A stretch of DNA of 64,000 bases, taken from Druceiella hillmani. Taxonomy: Eukaryota > Arthropoda > Insecta > Lepidoptera > Hepialidae. Positions 34,889-49,119 of this stretch are shown here, piece after piece; positions within the stretch are counted from its first letter, which is position 1, and the number at the start of each line of letters is the position of its first letter. The notes below the pieces were generated by a model. That model was not told where the DNA came from. It saw nothing but the letters and a program-made list of their open reading frames with translations, and searched no databases. The stretch spans positions 20,582,501 through 20,646,500 of the forward strand of contig JAYKKI010000006.1 of NCBI GenBank assembly GCA_039881145.1. The letters are read 5' to 3'. Made by a program: the position numbers and the translations under genes.

Positions 34889-36590
34889 GATTATTTCTTA
34901 TCGTTTGTATACTTTAAAAAACAATATTATTGTAAGCATCAAGCGAGGGAAAAAATACTTGGAAATTCTATTTGACCTATATCATTTGTTGTGTCGCTAT
35001 CAGAATATATATTTTATTGAACCGATCAGTCAAATTTGGCGTTCCTTTTGGTGAACCACCTTTATTTTTGTTAGGTGTATGTATTCCAAGTATGGTATCT
35101 TATTATTATTTTAGATTAATGGTTTTATTATCAAATTACAAATATTTGTTGTGATTACTGTTTACATTTTTTATTTTCCAAATCTACTAATTTTCATTGT
35201 CGTATTTTTGTATTACTATTTCATGGTGTCAATCTAATATGCTCCTCGTATTTTTTCTTCTTGTATTTTTGATTGTTTGATTTAATAATTATTTTAGTTC
35301 ATTTGTACTCTTTTAACAAAATAACCCTTCTTATCCATATACCTTATGGTACGGTTAAAGTTTTCAAGGAATTAATCGTAGAGTTATGAAGTTTGGTGCA
35401 GAACAATTAACAGAGGGCGTGTATCTCAGATAATTTAAATTACCCAATAGAATTTGATTACGAAAATACTTATTCTGAGTATTTTAAGTCAAATTTCTTT
35501 GGTGTTTTCCTAGTTACACGCATGTATCTATTATTTTATTAATAAGTGGAATGAAATTACCTCTCAAATGACATATAAGATTTCGGCAAACCACAGTAAA
35601 ATAAGATAATATGCGAAATATTTAAACTAAAAAGAACTGCAATATCAAATGAATTAGGATACGTAAATAGTTATTTTGTTACAGATATAAGGTACTTTAT
35701 ACTTGTTATAATACACAGAATCTATTAAATAAGTTACTTTTTGATACATCTTTTAAATACAAGTAAGACTCAAACAACGTATGTTATTTTTCTTATACTA
35801 TTTACAATTTTCAGGTTATTTTGCAGCATAAGCTAATGTATATTTCACAGTCCTACAAATATCTTGAATTTTGAAAAAATATTTCGACTTAATTATTTAT
35901 AACTTCATTATTACCAGATATTTAGGCATTTTTGTAACCTAATAATTTTCGAGATGAGCAGTTAACAAAATGGATCTGAAAATGAAATGGATCAGTGGTT
36001 TATCAATCGTTGTTTTTCAATAAAACAAAATAGATTGGTCTGCTTATGACAGAGCTCTTTTTTACTTCAACGATACTATATGTCTATATAGAAAAAAGAA
36101 AACCGGAAGGAAGCCACCGTAATAAAATAAAAAATGTCATTTCAAGTTTCGAGTTTCAAGAAACTACACATTACATTAAGGAACGATGAACAGGTGATGT
36201 TGCCCTACAACAAAGTTGCGTATCTTTTGGTTCCATATTAAAACTGGTAGAAATCAGGAAACTAAGAAGACCCCGTACCCGATAGAAGTGCTGATACGGA
36301 AGAAGAAGGTGAAATTAACCGATAAAAACAACTTGTGTCCAATAGGATGCGGAAGGAGAAAAAAAATAAGTGCTTACTCAAATAGTAGCTTCAAATTATT
36401 TTTATTAATAAACCCAAATTTATAAACAAATCACTATACTCTGCGTGCGTATGGAAATAATTATGAGAGTGAGATGTGAATGAACGAATATTTGGCTTTC
36501 AATTAAAGGAGTTTTAATAAATTTATGTAACCTTAGTAAATAATTGCCACTTTTGTACCAATAGGAAAAATTAGCTATTCCGAGGTAATT
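34889..36590. other. Extra DNA within unit C, one basic ORF
   Basis: AT-rich. The 69-codon ORF at 36216-36425 (plus) has a Lys/Arg-rich part with CPIGCG near residues 41-46, but no recognised domain. Confidence 0.35.
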
Positions 36591-36599
36591 CTAATTAGT

Positions 36600-39500
36600 G
36601 TAAAAGTTTGTGGCCCACCTTTATTTCGTCTTGTGCCTTTTGTGCACACAACTGTATTTTCTCCCATTTAAGGTTTATTAAAGAAAATAGGGCAATATGA
36701 CTTCTAATGGATGTTCCAATGCTTCGTTCATAACTGTTAGATTCATCTGTAGTGAAATATAAGCATATTTCCAGTCTTCGTATTTTTAAATGTACATTTA
36801 GTCACCATTCAGGTAAATAGAAGAAAATCCCATTCATAAATTTTGTAATATACTCTTCACTTCAAAGTATATTTAAAAAGAAAAGTAAGTTTTGGGGATA
36901 TATTTGATATATATCAAGTAGATGGAAAGTGGTTACACGCCGTATGCCTCTTATGAAAGTAAGACTTTCAAAGCTTCATATGCGTACATCTCCTTAATTG
37001 AAGATTTGTTGATAAGATTGAATATCAATGAGCTTTTGTACACTTGGTGGGCGTCGTTATTGTATATTATCGTAAGTTCGTAGTCGGCGTCATATACCGC
37101 AGTCGTTTTGAACTGGTTTGTTTCAAATTTCGTTAATTATTTTATATGCTTAGATATAAAACAAAGCTTAATTTTGTTTAAAAATTTATGCGATGGTGCA
37201 TATAAGTTACGTAAAAAAAATAAGGTCACCACACTCATAGATTTATACAAGATTGTACCTTATGTATCGAAAAACATACAAATAAATCTTGAAATAATAT
37301 AATTATTTAATTACTTAAATTTCATTTCTTTTCAAATTAGCTTTATCCAAATTGCTTTATCGAATCATAAAAACATTTAGGGAATTAACAATGATTCAAA
37401 TGAGTAGCGCCAGGTGCATAGTGAATTTAAGGAAAACAAAAACAGTTAAAGAATAAACGATATATAATAACAAAATAATGTTTGAGATACACAAAATTGA
37501 AACCCGAAAACATTCGGAGAGTGTGTGGTGTTAATTATTGTACATTGTTCGCAGAAAGTGTTTTCAAGTCACAAAGTTGCGCCGTGCACTTGTGTGTTCG
37601 TTTAAAGTATAAAGAAGTAAAACATTGATGAATCTTATTAAACAAATAGTAAATGGTAATTATTGAATAAAAAAAAGTGATTCAAGTAACATTCAGTGAT
37701 GGTTTTCTTGCCGTTTCGAGGCAGCAAACCAGAGATGAAGTTTAAAACACAGTTAGTGACAGAAGGTGCCATTCCGTATTGTTTTGTTGATTATGGCCAA
37801 ATAGCATGCTGCCATACGTTTCATTAGATATGTTTAATGTATAATAATTACAACTATTCATTTACATTTGCTCTTCTTATTAATGGAATTTTCGCTTTAA
37901 GAACTTCTTTTGTTGCACAAATCGATAACATATTTTCTTTAATTCCTAACTAAATCATAACTCCGCTTTTCCGCCCTACAAATTCGAGAAAATTAAAGTT
38001 TGCACTTTTATGAACTTGCGCATTTTAAAGTAACATCATTAAAATAAAATGAAAAGGAAAAGAAAATTCCTTTTTGCGACTTCGGCATTACTTAAAATGG
38101 TAAGCAGAGTCATTTATGAAAGTCCGTTGTGATAAGCTCGGACGCGAAAACTCCAAGATGCTTCGTCAGCATTACGTTAACCGTTTCATTAATTTCCACT
38201 TGTTGAACACATTCAATGTAAATAGGTTTATATTGAATGTTTTAATGTGTTAGGTGGTCGTAGGAAAGTGTTAGTCTGGAATAAACACTAACGTCGTCTT
38301 TATAACAGTTGCTTTCAAATTAGCCTTATTCTTGGATATGTAATTCTTCTGATATGCAAAGTTTAAGATTGGTTTGATGAGAATGTATCTTATTATATTA
38401 TCGTATTTAAAGGAAATATTTTTAACTCAATAAAATTGGGGACAAAATTCACCTCCACCTTTCTATAAATGATGTAATTCGTTTTATATAAACATAAAAA
38501 AATTTTAAATTGTTTCGAGTATGTTTTGAACAAAAGTCACTTTGTGCACAACAAGGCGATATGTTTTCTGTATTTTTTTTTAATTTCCAGTGATATCGTA
38601 TTCAAAAATCTTTGCTGAAACGATTATATTTACACAAATAATATACAATATACGCACATATTAAGTTTATTATTTTCCTAGAATGTGGTTAAATTAATCT
38701 GAAAAGGAATTAAAATTTACTCCCTGAATTGAAGTTCAGTTTTTATCCCTCCATGGTCTCAAAAGAAATAATAATAACACTTTATTTGCGTGCTTATGTG
38801 TGTGTACAAAATCCGAAAAATCAAAAGCCTTAACAGGAAAATTAATTATATTATAAAAACTTAATGATTAATTTTATTATCTACAAAAAAGTTTGCAATT
38901 ATCATCTGACAATACATTCATATATACCATATAATATGCATATATAAACATATACATACATACATACATATACACAAGTATGTAGATAAACATTAGGAAA
39001 GTAATAAATACGGATAGACCGAAGCACACATTATAATAAAAAATGATCACGTATTTTTAATATTAACATTAGTATTAACAGGTTTATTCTGTTGAATGCC
39101 ATCTGTCTACGTTGATATAGGTATCACAATGGGTGAAGGAAATTTGTTCCAAATTTTTGTTGTAGCAAATTTGGAACTGCCGCGCAATCCTTTTGTAAAA
39201 ATAGAACATTTACAGAGCTTATTTTTTATTTTCTTTTTTTAAGAATGACATTTTTATCATTGTCATACTTGAGCCTAATGCGGTACGGTTTTTGCCAGTC
39301 TCTTTCTTAGAATTTGTATTTATTTGGTTTGTTACGTAATTTATAAGTAGATTACATATACGGAATGACTTACCAGGCTGCGCTATCCGAGCTAAGCTTC
39401 CTTGCTTTAGCCTCTGTGTATGCCAAAAAACAATCAAATAACTACAGGTGCTACGTGAACGTAAATGACACTTCTAAAAAAAATATGAAAGTAATAAGCC

Positions 39501-40690
39501 TTTTTTATCAATCACTAATTACAATGATCAGAAATCTTGTATTTTATTATAAAAATATACTAACTTTCACATTATCATCATTATCATTATCACATTTCAA
39601 TTTTCATATTTTATTTTAAAGACTTAACTATCCATTCATTTCTTTTATAAAAAATCTACATCTCTGAAATCTTCTTACTGCCTTTACCTGAATACGAAAC
39701 GTATACTATTTAGTTACCTGACAATTGTTTAACAAATTATAAAACCTTCAAAATATAAAACTGTTTCATATTTGGCCTTAGAGATTAGGATTATATTTCT
39801 TAGTTTAAATCACGCTTTAGTTAGACGACAGTTCGTGCAATCTTCTTATACTTTACTCATTTATGGTATTTGGAAACTCTATACAGAGATTCCTGGCTCC
39901 GGATTACGCAGTTCATTTTATGCACACGTAAATATACTATGAATTATATATTTTCTTAATATTATCTTTTGATCTGTATATTTTAATAATGAACATCTTA
40001 CAATTGTGAAAGAACTTGATATATTGACTCCGAAAGAAAATATTTGAAACAGTTTCAAGAAGAAAAGGAGTCCAAAAAATCATGGAGTCTATGTAAAAAG
40101 GATAGTAAATAGGAAATCGCAGATGTGTGAATTTGCAAATCTTCATTTTGCGCCGTGCAGCAAACTACTATGTAAAGTATACAGTTCTAGGAAATCTTCA
40201 ATAGTAGTTATTTTATTTGTATTTAAATTTGTAGATACCTTATTGGCGGTCCTGATTTATAAAATCTTTAATAGGTCAAAGGGATAAAAACATCAGAAAA
40301 TTTTATCATTTAGAGATAAAATATAGATAAATAATTACAGATAAAAAATTTCCGTAAGATTTTATATTTTATAAAAAGTAAAAATAAAATCCAGTTTGAG
40401 TGACCACAATTATGTAGTGATTAATTGATAATGTAAAAATTTAACAAAATCTTTAAAATCTGTACAATAGAATTAAGATAGCCATGTTTTTTAATATTTT
40501 GGAATTAATATATGACATTGAAAATGAAGTAAAATATTTTAAAAAACAGCAAAAGCGATTAGACATAAATTCGTGTTAATTTTTTAAAGCCAATACGGCT
40601 TAAAAAACTTTATTAAAAAATAGCACAATAATTCAAAGGTCAATTCTAATCCAATGACAATAATTTATATAACTTTTGAAAGTTTTTATA
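36600..40690. other. Unit C shared blocks, no gene
   Basis: The order of blocks follows A and B but with more gaps. 38700-39850 has no clear match and includes a short inverted repeat (39147-39156 and 39167-39176) and a TA/CATA-rich run near 38920-38985. Confidence 0.45.
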
Positions 40691-40693
40691 TAA

Positions 40694-40933
40694 CGTTTTT
40701 ATGACCAAAATGGAAACAAAAAGCTCAAACTAGTTTCTCACATGGTTGCGCGCTCACGTTATAGACGAACTTTTAATTTGATCCGCCAACTTCTTGCGTA
40801 TCCATTTGAGCCCTTTCACTATAACTCCTCGTTATTATGTTACGATCATCCGTACAAAGTGGAGTCTACAACCAAAGTTGTATCAGGAATTGTTAAATGT
40901 ATTACACAATCCGAGTACTTGCATGTTACGTAA
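40694..40933 (+). pseudogene. Conserved block with longest open frame in unit C
   Basis: From about 40690 the plus strand is open for 80 or so codons to the stop at 40931-40933, including MVARSRYRRTFNLIRQLLAY. Units A (12790-13010) and B (23890-24120) align along the whole block, and A shares KKLKLISHTVAYSYCR in the same phase before a stop where C has Arg. The frame is broken by stops in A and B. It may be a second decayed exon or simply a well-conserved non-coding block. Confidence 0.25.
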
Positions 40934-42923
40934 AGTTTTCTGAGACCAAAGACATGACCTTCGACGTGGATCTATGTATGCTAATTTTATTATTACATCC
41001 ATGGAGCTTTGTCGCTCAGTATTCACATTGAGTTTCTTTGTATTAATCCAGAAATAATATGTAAGATTTTGTAGTTTTGGTTCTTCAAAGTATGTAATTA
41101 TATCTAAGCGGTAGCAGGTCTTCGGTAGCATGTAATTATAATTGAAAGCTTTAATGTCAACTTATTACTTTAAAGTATTTTGAAAGGCTATAAAATGGAG
41201 TTTAAAACGATGAAACTTTGGGCTTTTAAATCTGTCAGAGTAATGAAACAACCGCCCTAGTTCTCGAATTATTTGTATTAAGTGTAGATAGAATAAATAA
41301 AGATAAATATTTTTTAGTTATAATATGGTTTACGCGGAAAAAAATTGAGGAAATATATTTCCGTGAAGTTCTTGATTATTTAAATATAAGTAAATAAAAT
41401 TCTATGTGCCCCCGAAATTCCACTTTACTGTTTTATAATACCGATAACCAAAATTACCTTTCTTTCACAGTTTCGACTTATGAGTAGCGATCTTTCCGAA
41501 TAATGTAACTTTCTGCTTTTATTTTTTACTGTTTTTCGGGAATAATGTAACTGTGTGCAACAATTTTTCTTTACCGTTTTTACACTTTATTGTAGTAGAT
41601 TCATTCTAACGATATTATTGTTAGAGTCAAAATGATAGAGTATTAGAAATATGTAAGTATATTAGAATCAATATTTAAATTTATTTAATTCATTGATGAC
41701 TCTATAAACATGCATAAAATAAATAAAACGCTTACTAAATTATACTGTGATGAAAATATTTCTTAATAATCACCGACCTCATTGATCATTTCAAGAGATA
41801 TAAATAGCTAGCAGTACATATTAGTAATTTTACATCATATGAAAATTTACGGTGCTATTGCGTTTTGTGAAAAAGTTTTATTATGAATAGAAAAACCGAT
41901 TATTTCTATTCATAAGCTTTTCTCACATTGCGATCTCACTTTTACTTCTGTCAGGTTATTAATATTGTAATTCTTCTATTAATTTTTTGCAAAAAACTAA
42001 CTTAATATGTAATCAATTATGTCATTTACTAAAGTAAAAGAAAAAAAGAAAACCAAACAATCTTAATATGACGTAAAAGGTAAATGACTTTACAGAGTGA
42101 CTCACTTACCAAAGCTTCTGGCAATAACCTCGACTGCAAAAGTCGCGATAAAGCTTTGAGCGAACTTCGTCTGTTTACGTCCCCCTTCGTCTGGTTACCA
42201 TTAATACGGACTCACTTGTTGAAGAGGCCGGATAGTAATAAGGTTTCGTGTAGTTCGTTGACTTGGCAAGGGGAAAATATAGCATTTAATGTTGTAAATT
42301 TTAGGTTTAAATGTGATGAAGTTATTTATTTCTATTGAAAGCACAAATATACACACAGTCTTTTTAGTTTATGGTTTTTACCCTATAAATTTCAACCTAG
42401 ATACGCGCTATTACCTTATATATGAAACATACATAAGACGTATTATACGTAAACTATTATTTATTAAAATTTTTATTTAAAACAATTATGTAATAAGCGA
42501 AGAACAAATATAAAGTAATAATTATTTACAATAACGGGAAAATTTTGAATAAGTGAAATCTCAGAGGAAGCAAAATAATTTAACGAAAGAGTGTTGCAAA
42601 ATTAATAAATAGGGATTTTTTTGCTTAATTAAACAAAGAAATGAAAAAAAACCTAATATTTAAAAGTTCCTTTCGTGGCATTTCATATCTAATTCCACAT
42701 ATATTACAACTCCTGTACATAATCATAAAAGTGTGAAAATCACATAGTATATAATGCTCGCAATGTTATTAGAATCATCACAATCTAAAACAAAATATTT
42801 GAAAATGAAAGCCTCATTTGCTGATCAAATATAACAATTTATATTGTAAATACGCCCTTCATGAAACTATTTCGTATTGTGAGTACATTAGAAGTAAAAA
42901 ATTGATGTAACCTTATTAAAGAA

Positions 42924-42987
<64 letters not shown>

Positions 42988-42998
42988 GTATATATATT
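42924..42998. repeat. (TA)n microsatellite
   Basis: TA with a few ACAT and GTAT breaks. Confidence 0.95.
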
Positions 42999-43991
42999 CC
43001 ATTCCATTCGCAAAAAATGTTTATAATACGTTCCATTTATCTTTAGTTGTCGGACAATGACTGAGCAATTATGATTGTTGAGAATTGTTGATCTCTAATA
43101 TAGTACAGAATGCTTGAAAAGAAAGTTAAAAAATTATTTAAATGGAAGAAAATCGGAAAGATTTAGATGTTGGTATTATTATAAAAATCTAAATTTAGTA
43201 TAAAATCTAACTTTGCCTATACTTGAAGATTTATTTCATTCGTAGCTAACTTCCCTTCCGTTAATTTGTAGCAAAGCATTACCTTATAAAAAATTCTCTG
43301 CAATGTGAGTGCAAACTATTTATCATCGGCGTCCTGAGCTTTCCCTAGAGGATCTCACTGCAGAGCTTTTCTTACGCTAAAGTTTCAACCTCTGTTGCGT
43401 TTCCTCATTCATAGTCACTTGAGTCACATATATTTTTTATAATTGTGGGAAATATTAAACGGTCACATTTTTCTAGTAGTTAAAGTTGCATATACAAGTG
43501 CTTTTTTTTAGATAGGTATTGTTGTGATTACAACAAACGACATAAAGATTCAATTAAAACCTGTAATAGCTACGGTTCCTAAAAGAAATTTCATGATTTT
43601 TCATTTGTCATCTTTATATTTCTTGTTTTATCGAATCCATTAGGGAGTATTTTTTTAATATACCCATGATAATATTTACACGTGAAAATAGATGTATGAA
43701 ACATTATGTTTTTCCAATTTCTTTCATTTCGTTTTTACCTTACTGGTAATATTTGCCGTTCATTTTATAATTACAAAAGATATAGTAAAAAGGCTTACTT
43801 AGTTTTTCCAGCAATTTTTTTTTCTATTTAACTTGCTGTGGGAATAAAAGCTTCAGTTTCATATGAAAATAATGCAAATAAATTAATTTTATCGGGAGAA
43901 TCTACATTTCATACACGAAAGATAATTTTAAACGTTTTGATCACAAGGTATTTGCAATCCACTGAAGATAATGCCAAAGAGTCAACTTGGA

Positions 43992-44019
43992 GGTTCTTCT
44001 TGGCAGACCAAGAAGAACC
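43992..44019. repeat. Perfect hairpin, 12-bp arms
   Basis: 'GGTTCTTCTTGG' and its exact inverse around a 4-nt loop. Could form a stem-loop in RNA; no run of T follows. Confidence 0.9.
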
Positions 44020-46608
44020 AATAAATATTTAATTGAGGTTTCAGTGTTCAAATCTTGCATCGTATTGCATTATTTTTTCATAATTCAACTTCAATATTTT
44101 ATTCCTATTATTTCCCAATTTGTTTGCTACTATCTTATAAAGTATATTTGCTTTGAATAACTAACACAAAACGTGATAAGTTTTATTCTATAATGAGTTC
44201 CCCGATGTAAACTTTCTTATGTTATTTGGTTTTTAACATTACTTTTGGCTTACCCTCGTAAGTAAGAAGCAACTCCAAGGAAAAGACAATACAGTGCACC
44301 GCTTATAGACTAATATTAAAGTGTAGGTTATGACTTTTTAATAATATTTTTAATAATAAGTCGAACGCCCTCGAGCTAGCATTCTCGAAGTTACTTACCT
44401 ACTACTAAATTCATTAATTCCGACAAGTTAATTTACGACGTTTCGTAGAATGGAAACCTTACCAAATATTTTCATATGGGAAAGATTTCAGATCTCAAAA
44501 TACAAACGGTATAAATAGAGAATTGTGCGTTACTAATGAAACTATAAAAAGAAAGACTGCACATATACTAAATAGCTCCATTTAGGATTTCTTCGTTAGT
44601 ATAGGTTTTCATTGCATATTTAGGAGAAATAAATGCAACACAGCATCTTTGTTATATTGTGATTACAATTTTATTATTTGCGTAATTAATAGAAAAAGAA
44701 TGTCATGTAAATATCATCATAGTCATGTAAATATCATTATTATTATTATTAGCAACGAACCTGCTTACAAAAATTTCTAATTTGATTTAAGTTTATCGAT
44801 TAATATCATAATCTATAAGCAAAATCATATTAGTTTAGAATAATTGAAAAGTTAAGACTTCGTGATTAAGCACTAGTAACTTTTTCTCAACCATTTGCTG
44901 CAATTAAGACAATTGTAATCTTTACTGATAATTTGCCTAGTAAAGTGCCTTTAATTAAAGTACATATGTCACCTTTATATTACACTATTTTTTTTCTGAT
45001 ATTTACATAAAAAATAACTATCTTTCAGTATTAAAATATAATTTTCTGTAAATTGTACTCGTAAATTGGAACAGTATTGATAATCCTGCCATAATTGATA
45101 CACTTTGTTAGATTAAGAGCGATTCTCCACTATTGTATCAGCTACAATATTTTCCCTTACTTCGAATCAGTTGTTACATTTTTGATATAATGTAAACTTT
45201 GTAACACTGAGCTATCAAGTAAGGTATTTAGCTTTTTTATCGTAACACAAACTATTTATGGGCATATTTCCATTTACTAGTATTTTAACAATTCATGTCC
45301 AGTTAGTTTTTGGAAGAAATTTCCTATGTATTTTCTTTTGTTTCAAAGCATTTGTATTAAATTAATTGAGAATTCAATCATTTGAGAATAGCGTAGTGCT
45401 GTTTGAAGAAGACACGGAAGCAAAGTAGGACTGAAAAATCTTCATTATTAAAGAATTTATTCAATAAATTTGCAGAAAATACTGGACAACCTTTTAACAA
45501 GTTATCTTGCTCCGATCTTTGGTCTGCAATAACCAGCGTTATTATAAAGAGACCATTGACCATATTAATTTGTATGAAAATTGAACCAGAATATTATATT
45601 TGAAATACTAGGATACGCTTGTTCTGTATAAGGTAGTCTTAATAATCAACTTCCGCTTTTAGTAACGTCATCTATTGGAAAGAAATTAATTTTTGTTTGT
45701 TATTCCGATAGAACTGATTTTTTGGATAAAAATATACGGAAAGTTTTTCGGATCAACCCGTCTGAGTTCAGTGCCTACGTTAGTTGACCACAAGTTAGAA
45801 TATAAGTTAGTAAACCACCTTTATTTACACATACTGTGGAATTTAAAACATTAGTTATGATTCGGCGAATTTCACGTCTTAATGAACAAATAATTTCGTA
45901 ATAGCTGTAAAACTCTCTTCAATCGTTACGGTCAATCGTTACGGTTTTGTGTGCTAAATGTTTGCCTAAAATTAAACTAATTTTTAGCTAACTAATACTA
46001 ACGTTTTAACTTAATTACACAAAGTTCACAGAATATAGTGTCAATTCATAAATTTCCACCATGTGCGCGTTATGATAAGAAAAGTAGAGTCCACAGAATC
46101 ATGTATTTAAAAGATATAGTATTAAAACAAAACAAATTAACGGACTGTTTACGGTCCACTTTGATAGTGCTAATAATATAATGTAATTGTCTTCAATCAC
46201 CAAATTCAATTATCGAGCAATTTTCAAAACAAACGAACGAAATATCATTATGTGATGTTTTACAGCTTTCAAAGATCAAAGTATACAAATTATATTTGAT
46301 TAAAATCATGTATTAATAAAACAGTGACTTCAGAACATGTAAAGAAAGTTCCCTGCGCCATCTATACTTAAGATTGTCAATTTATTTACCTGCACTTTGG
46401 TTTGAATCTGTACTAAAATATAATGCAAACATTTTCGCATAGTTTATGGTCGTTCATTTTGTTATGTATAGATGGAGCCATTATATCATCGTCCCCTGAA
46501 TTTATTAAATCCTTGGACGTAAAAACAGTTAAATCACATTTTCAGCGAATCCTATTATCAGCAGATTGTTAAAGTTAATTATTTCTAACAGTTTTAATAT
46601 TTAATATA

Positions 46609-46830
46609 TTTGGCGTTAATTTTGTAGAAATTCATTATTCACAATTAAATGAAACTACGTGATGTAGTATTATTACAACATCATCAGGTGACTTGGATAT
46701 TCCTAAGAGTTAATCTTTGCTAATAGCCCACCTGAAGATGTTGTAATACAATGAAACCGAGGTCGTGTTAAAGAATTTAAAGAAAGTAGAAATAATACTA
46801 CATCACGTTGTATTTAGTTGTGAGTTTAAA
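46609..46830 (+). mobile_element. Foldback element with hammerhead-like motif, copy 3
   Basis: The left arm, 46609-46670, is the inverse of the family tail ('TTTTGTAGAAATTCATTATT'), and the right arm carries the hammerhead-like block at 46727-46768: CCAC, CTGAAGA, T, GTTG-loop-CAAT, GAAA, ACC-GA-GGT, C, GTGT. Stem II closes with a G-U pair and stem I has lost one pair. The loop of stem III is only two bases, as in other very short stem III hammerheads. Confidence 0.6.
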
Positions 46831-46948
46831 TATTATTTTCTAGCATTTAATTTTATGTTTTTATTAACAGTAGACATTAGGGCGAAGAGTTTTTTTTTAA
46901 TTTTCATAAAATTCTGTATCAACTATATACTCTATGGTTCAACTTTTA

Positions 46949-46996
46949 TATATATATATATCTGAGTTTTAGAGTATATATATATATCTTATATAT

Positions 46997-47037
<41 letters not shown>

Positions 47038-47047
47038 TCTAAAACTC
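46949..47047. repeat. (TA)n tract inside an inverted repeat
   Basis: 'GAGTTTTAGAGTATATA' at 46964-46980 and its inverse at 47031-47047 flank a TA-rich core with 'TATCTTATATATCTTATA'. The whole can fold into one hairpin. Confidence 0.9.
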
Positions 47048-47189
47048 TACAAACATTACTTCTGTGAACGGCGCTTAGGCGTTATCAAAATCAAACATTT
47101 TATTTCCTGTTCATAAAACATGCAAATGAATATAAATTTAATAAATTAACATAATAAAATTACCTTGTGGTAAGTAATGGTTTGTCGAA

Positions 47190-47430
47190 ATTTATTACGT
47201 AATAAACCTCTTGAGATTAATATCTAAATTTAGATCTAAAATTGCTTCGTGTGACATCTCTTTCTGTGTCTTTAAATTTTGCAGCTTTATTTCACTCAAC
47301 GACTTCCCCAATTTCATCAAAACTCTCTCAGAAAGTCCGATATTTCAGAAGCAATGCAATAGATAAACCCATTCACATACTAAGGCTCTGAACACTCGTA
47401 AAGGTGAATCAAGGCCTAAGAAAAGTAAAT
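47190..47430 (-). pseudogene. Open minus-strand stretch, possible exon remnant
   Basis: On the minus strand, codons from about 47340 down to a stop near 47197 read LSERVLMKLGKSLSEIKLQN then LKTQKEMSHEAILDLNLDIN. This is an amphipathic, Leu/Lys/Glu-rich helix-like composition. A stop separates it from a further open stretch upstream (to about 47460). No family is recognised. Confidence 0.22.
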
Positions 47431-47582
47431 ATAGGAGATTGCTTTTATTCAAAATGCCAGGATAAATCTAAAGAATCTATTGTTTCTATTGTAAGAAAGT
47501 AAGATGAATATTTAATATGGAAACCATAATTGTCCATCTGAATTTCTTAAATAACTTACAATAAACATGTTTACTGATACAT

Positions 47583-47700
47583 ATTTAATATTTATTTATT
47601 TATTTATTTATCTACTTTAATGTATCTAATTGATACATAGTGCGGACTTATTGCTACAAGAAAAATCTCTTACAACCAACCACAAATATTTAGAGCAAAC
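47583..47700 (-). mobile_element. SINE 3' part, inverted
   Basis: Read on the minus strand: 'TTGGTTGTAAGAGATTTTTC', 'TGTAGCAATAAGTCCGCAC', 'TATGTATCAATTAGATACAT', then 'AAATAAAT' repeats. This is the same order as in the SINE at 51223-51450. The tRNA-like half is missing. Confidence 0.65.
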
Positions 47701-48538
47701 TTTTTAAAGAAATTTTATTACACTACGCGGATAATTAATACCCTTTAAAATATTTCTTATTCAAACTATTGTACATAAAATTGCAATGATGGGTAATTTA
47801 AGTTATAAACAATTGAAATATGATATTCTGAACTTAAGGTAAAATAAAAAAAAGAACTTAAAAAGTAAACAAAATAAACGTAGACAATTTTTTTTCTTTT
47901 GATACTTTTCGTGTCAAACATACAGGAACATCAGGTTTTTAATATTTTAATTTCTGATCGATTGGTAACTATAGTAATTTTTTTATATTAATTAATACAA
48001 TTTATGAATGTCAAATGTCATAAAAATTAAACAATATAAATAAATAACACCAAGTGTGTTAAAGGTAATTTTAACCAAAGCTTCTTATCGTCCTTTTTAA
48101 AACTTTTGTAAATTACAAGTTTTGAATTGAATTTGAAACCTATAAAATTAGGAGTTTGTTATTTAGTCCCGTTTCCCCGATTTTTTTATGATTCATAAGT
48201 TTAGGTAATAAAAAAGTAAAATAGTTCACTTCAATAAAATTAATTAAAACCTTTGATAATTAACAGAAAAAGAGAACAGTGCAAAATAAAGCAAATTAAG
48301 TTTTTCGTTTGATTCTTTAATATCTTGATATTGCGTGGGCTTTGATCGATATATTATTATATATTTTTATATACATGATATATTTTTTACATATGATATA
48401 TTTTTTGGGCTTCGATCAATATATTACATTTGATTTTACGTTGCACTAACTCTTGTGAAATAACGGTGATATATTATTCCCTGTTGTCAATTAGGTTGTG
48501 TAACAAGCTTAAAGTATTCTCTTTTTTCAGTATTTTTG

Positions 48539-48576
<38 letters not shown>

Positions 48577-49090
48577 CGCTATTTATATGCAAAATAAATT
48601 TTAAGGTGCTAAGTACATTGAAAATAATTGGTAGGTTTTGATAACCTGTCAGTGTCAATTAGTGCAAAAATTAGTGATTTTTGAAGAGCAATATTTAAAC
48701 ACCCGGCAAAACTAGACGCATAAAATTTCTTGAAATTCTTTATAATAATATCTACCTTGTCAATATAAAATAGCTCTGGATTGCTGTTGTTATTTGGATC
48801 AGTGATGTCAAGGGTGACTTGAAGTGACTGGAGTAAACAAAGTATCCATGTGCGTGGTAAGTTTTGCGAGAAATTTTAGTTGCCTGTTACACTTACAGAC
48901 TTGCGCTCAGATTAATTTTAGTATGTATTTTTCCATTGTATTTTTGAAAAGATTATCTTTGTCTCAAAATTATAAAATCAAACATAAATTTATTTTATTC
49001 TAGTAACGAGTAAGTAACGATTTTAGTACCAAAATGACTGGAATTCATGCTCCTATGTTTAATTAATAATAGATTTTAATAACAATCACC
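47701..49090. other. AT-rich stretch, no recognised gene
   Basis: A pure (TA)n tract lies at 48540-48574. Otherwise no repeat or open frame of note was seen. Confidence 0.5.
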
Positions 49091-49119
49091 AGGTATGATA
49101 GTATATGCTCTATCAAAGG

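Larger units (their letters stand above)
29400..42330 (+). repeat. Long tandem unit, copy C
   Basis: Matches: 29650-29740 with 3780-3850; 30290-30600 with 19415-19670; 31130-31460 with 19920-20330; 31890-32430 with 20500-20930; 36600-37310 with 10190-11050 and 21250-22130; 37880-38700 with 11900-12700 and 22900-23700; 40490-41330 with 23650-24420. Between 32540 and 36590 C carries about 4 kb of extra DNA, including the possible LTR near 34600. At 42080-42330 the 'TTGTTGAAGAGG' box recurs. Identity to A and B is lower than A to B, so C probably split off first. Confidence 0.65.
42331..46608. other. Non-unit block, no recognised gene
   Basis: A (TA)n tract lies at 42924-42998. A 64-codon plus-strand ORF at 43838-44032 (contains STEDNAKESTWRFFLADQEE) overlaps an equally open minus frame, so neither is called. 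44380-44440 holds a box 'TCATTAATTCCGACAAGTT' resembling the unit box at 12220. Confidence 0.4.

Noticed and set aside
39360..39405. tRNA-like words on the minus strand ('GATAGCGCAGCCTGGTAAG')
   Set aside because: No matching anticodon arm or T arm follows; it cannot fold as a tRNA.
43838..44032. 64-codon ORF with plausible composition
   Set aside because: The opposite strand is open just as long with equally plausible peptide, and a perfect hairpin sits within, so no strand can be chosen.
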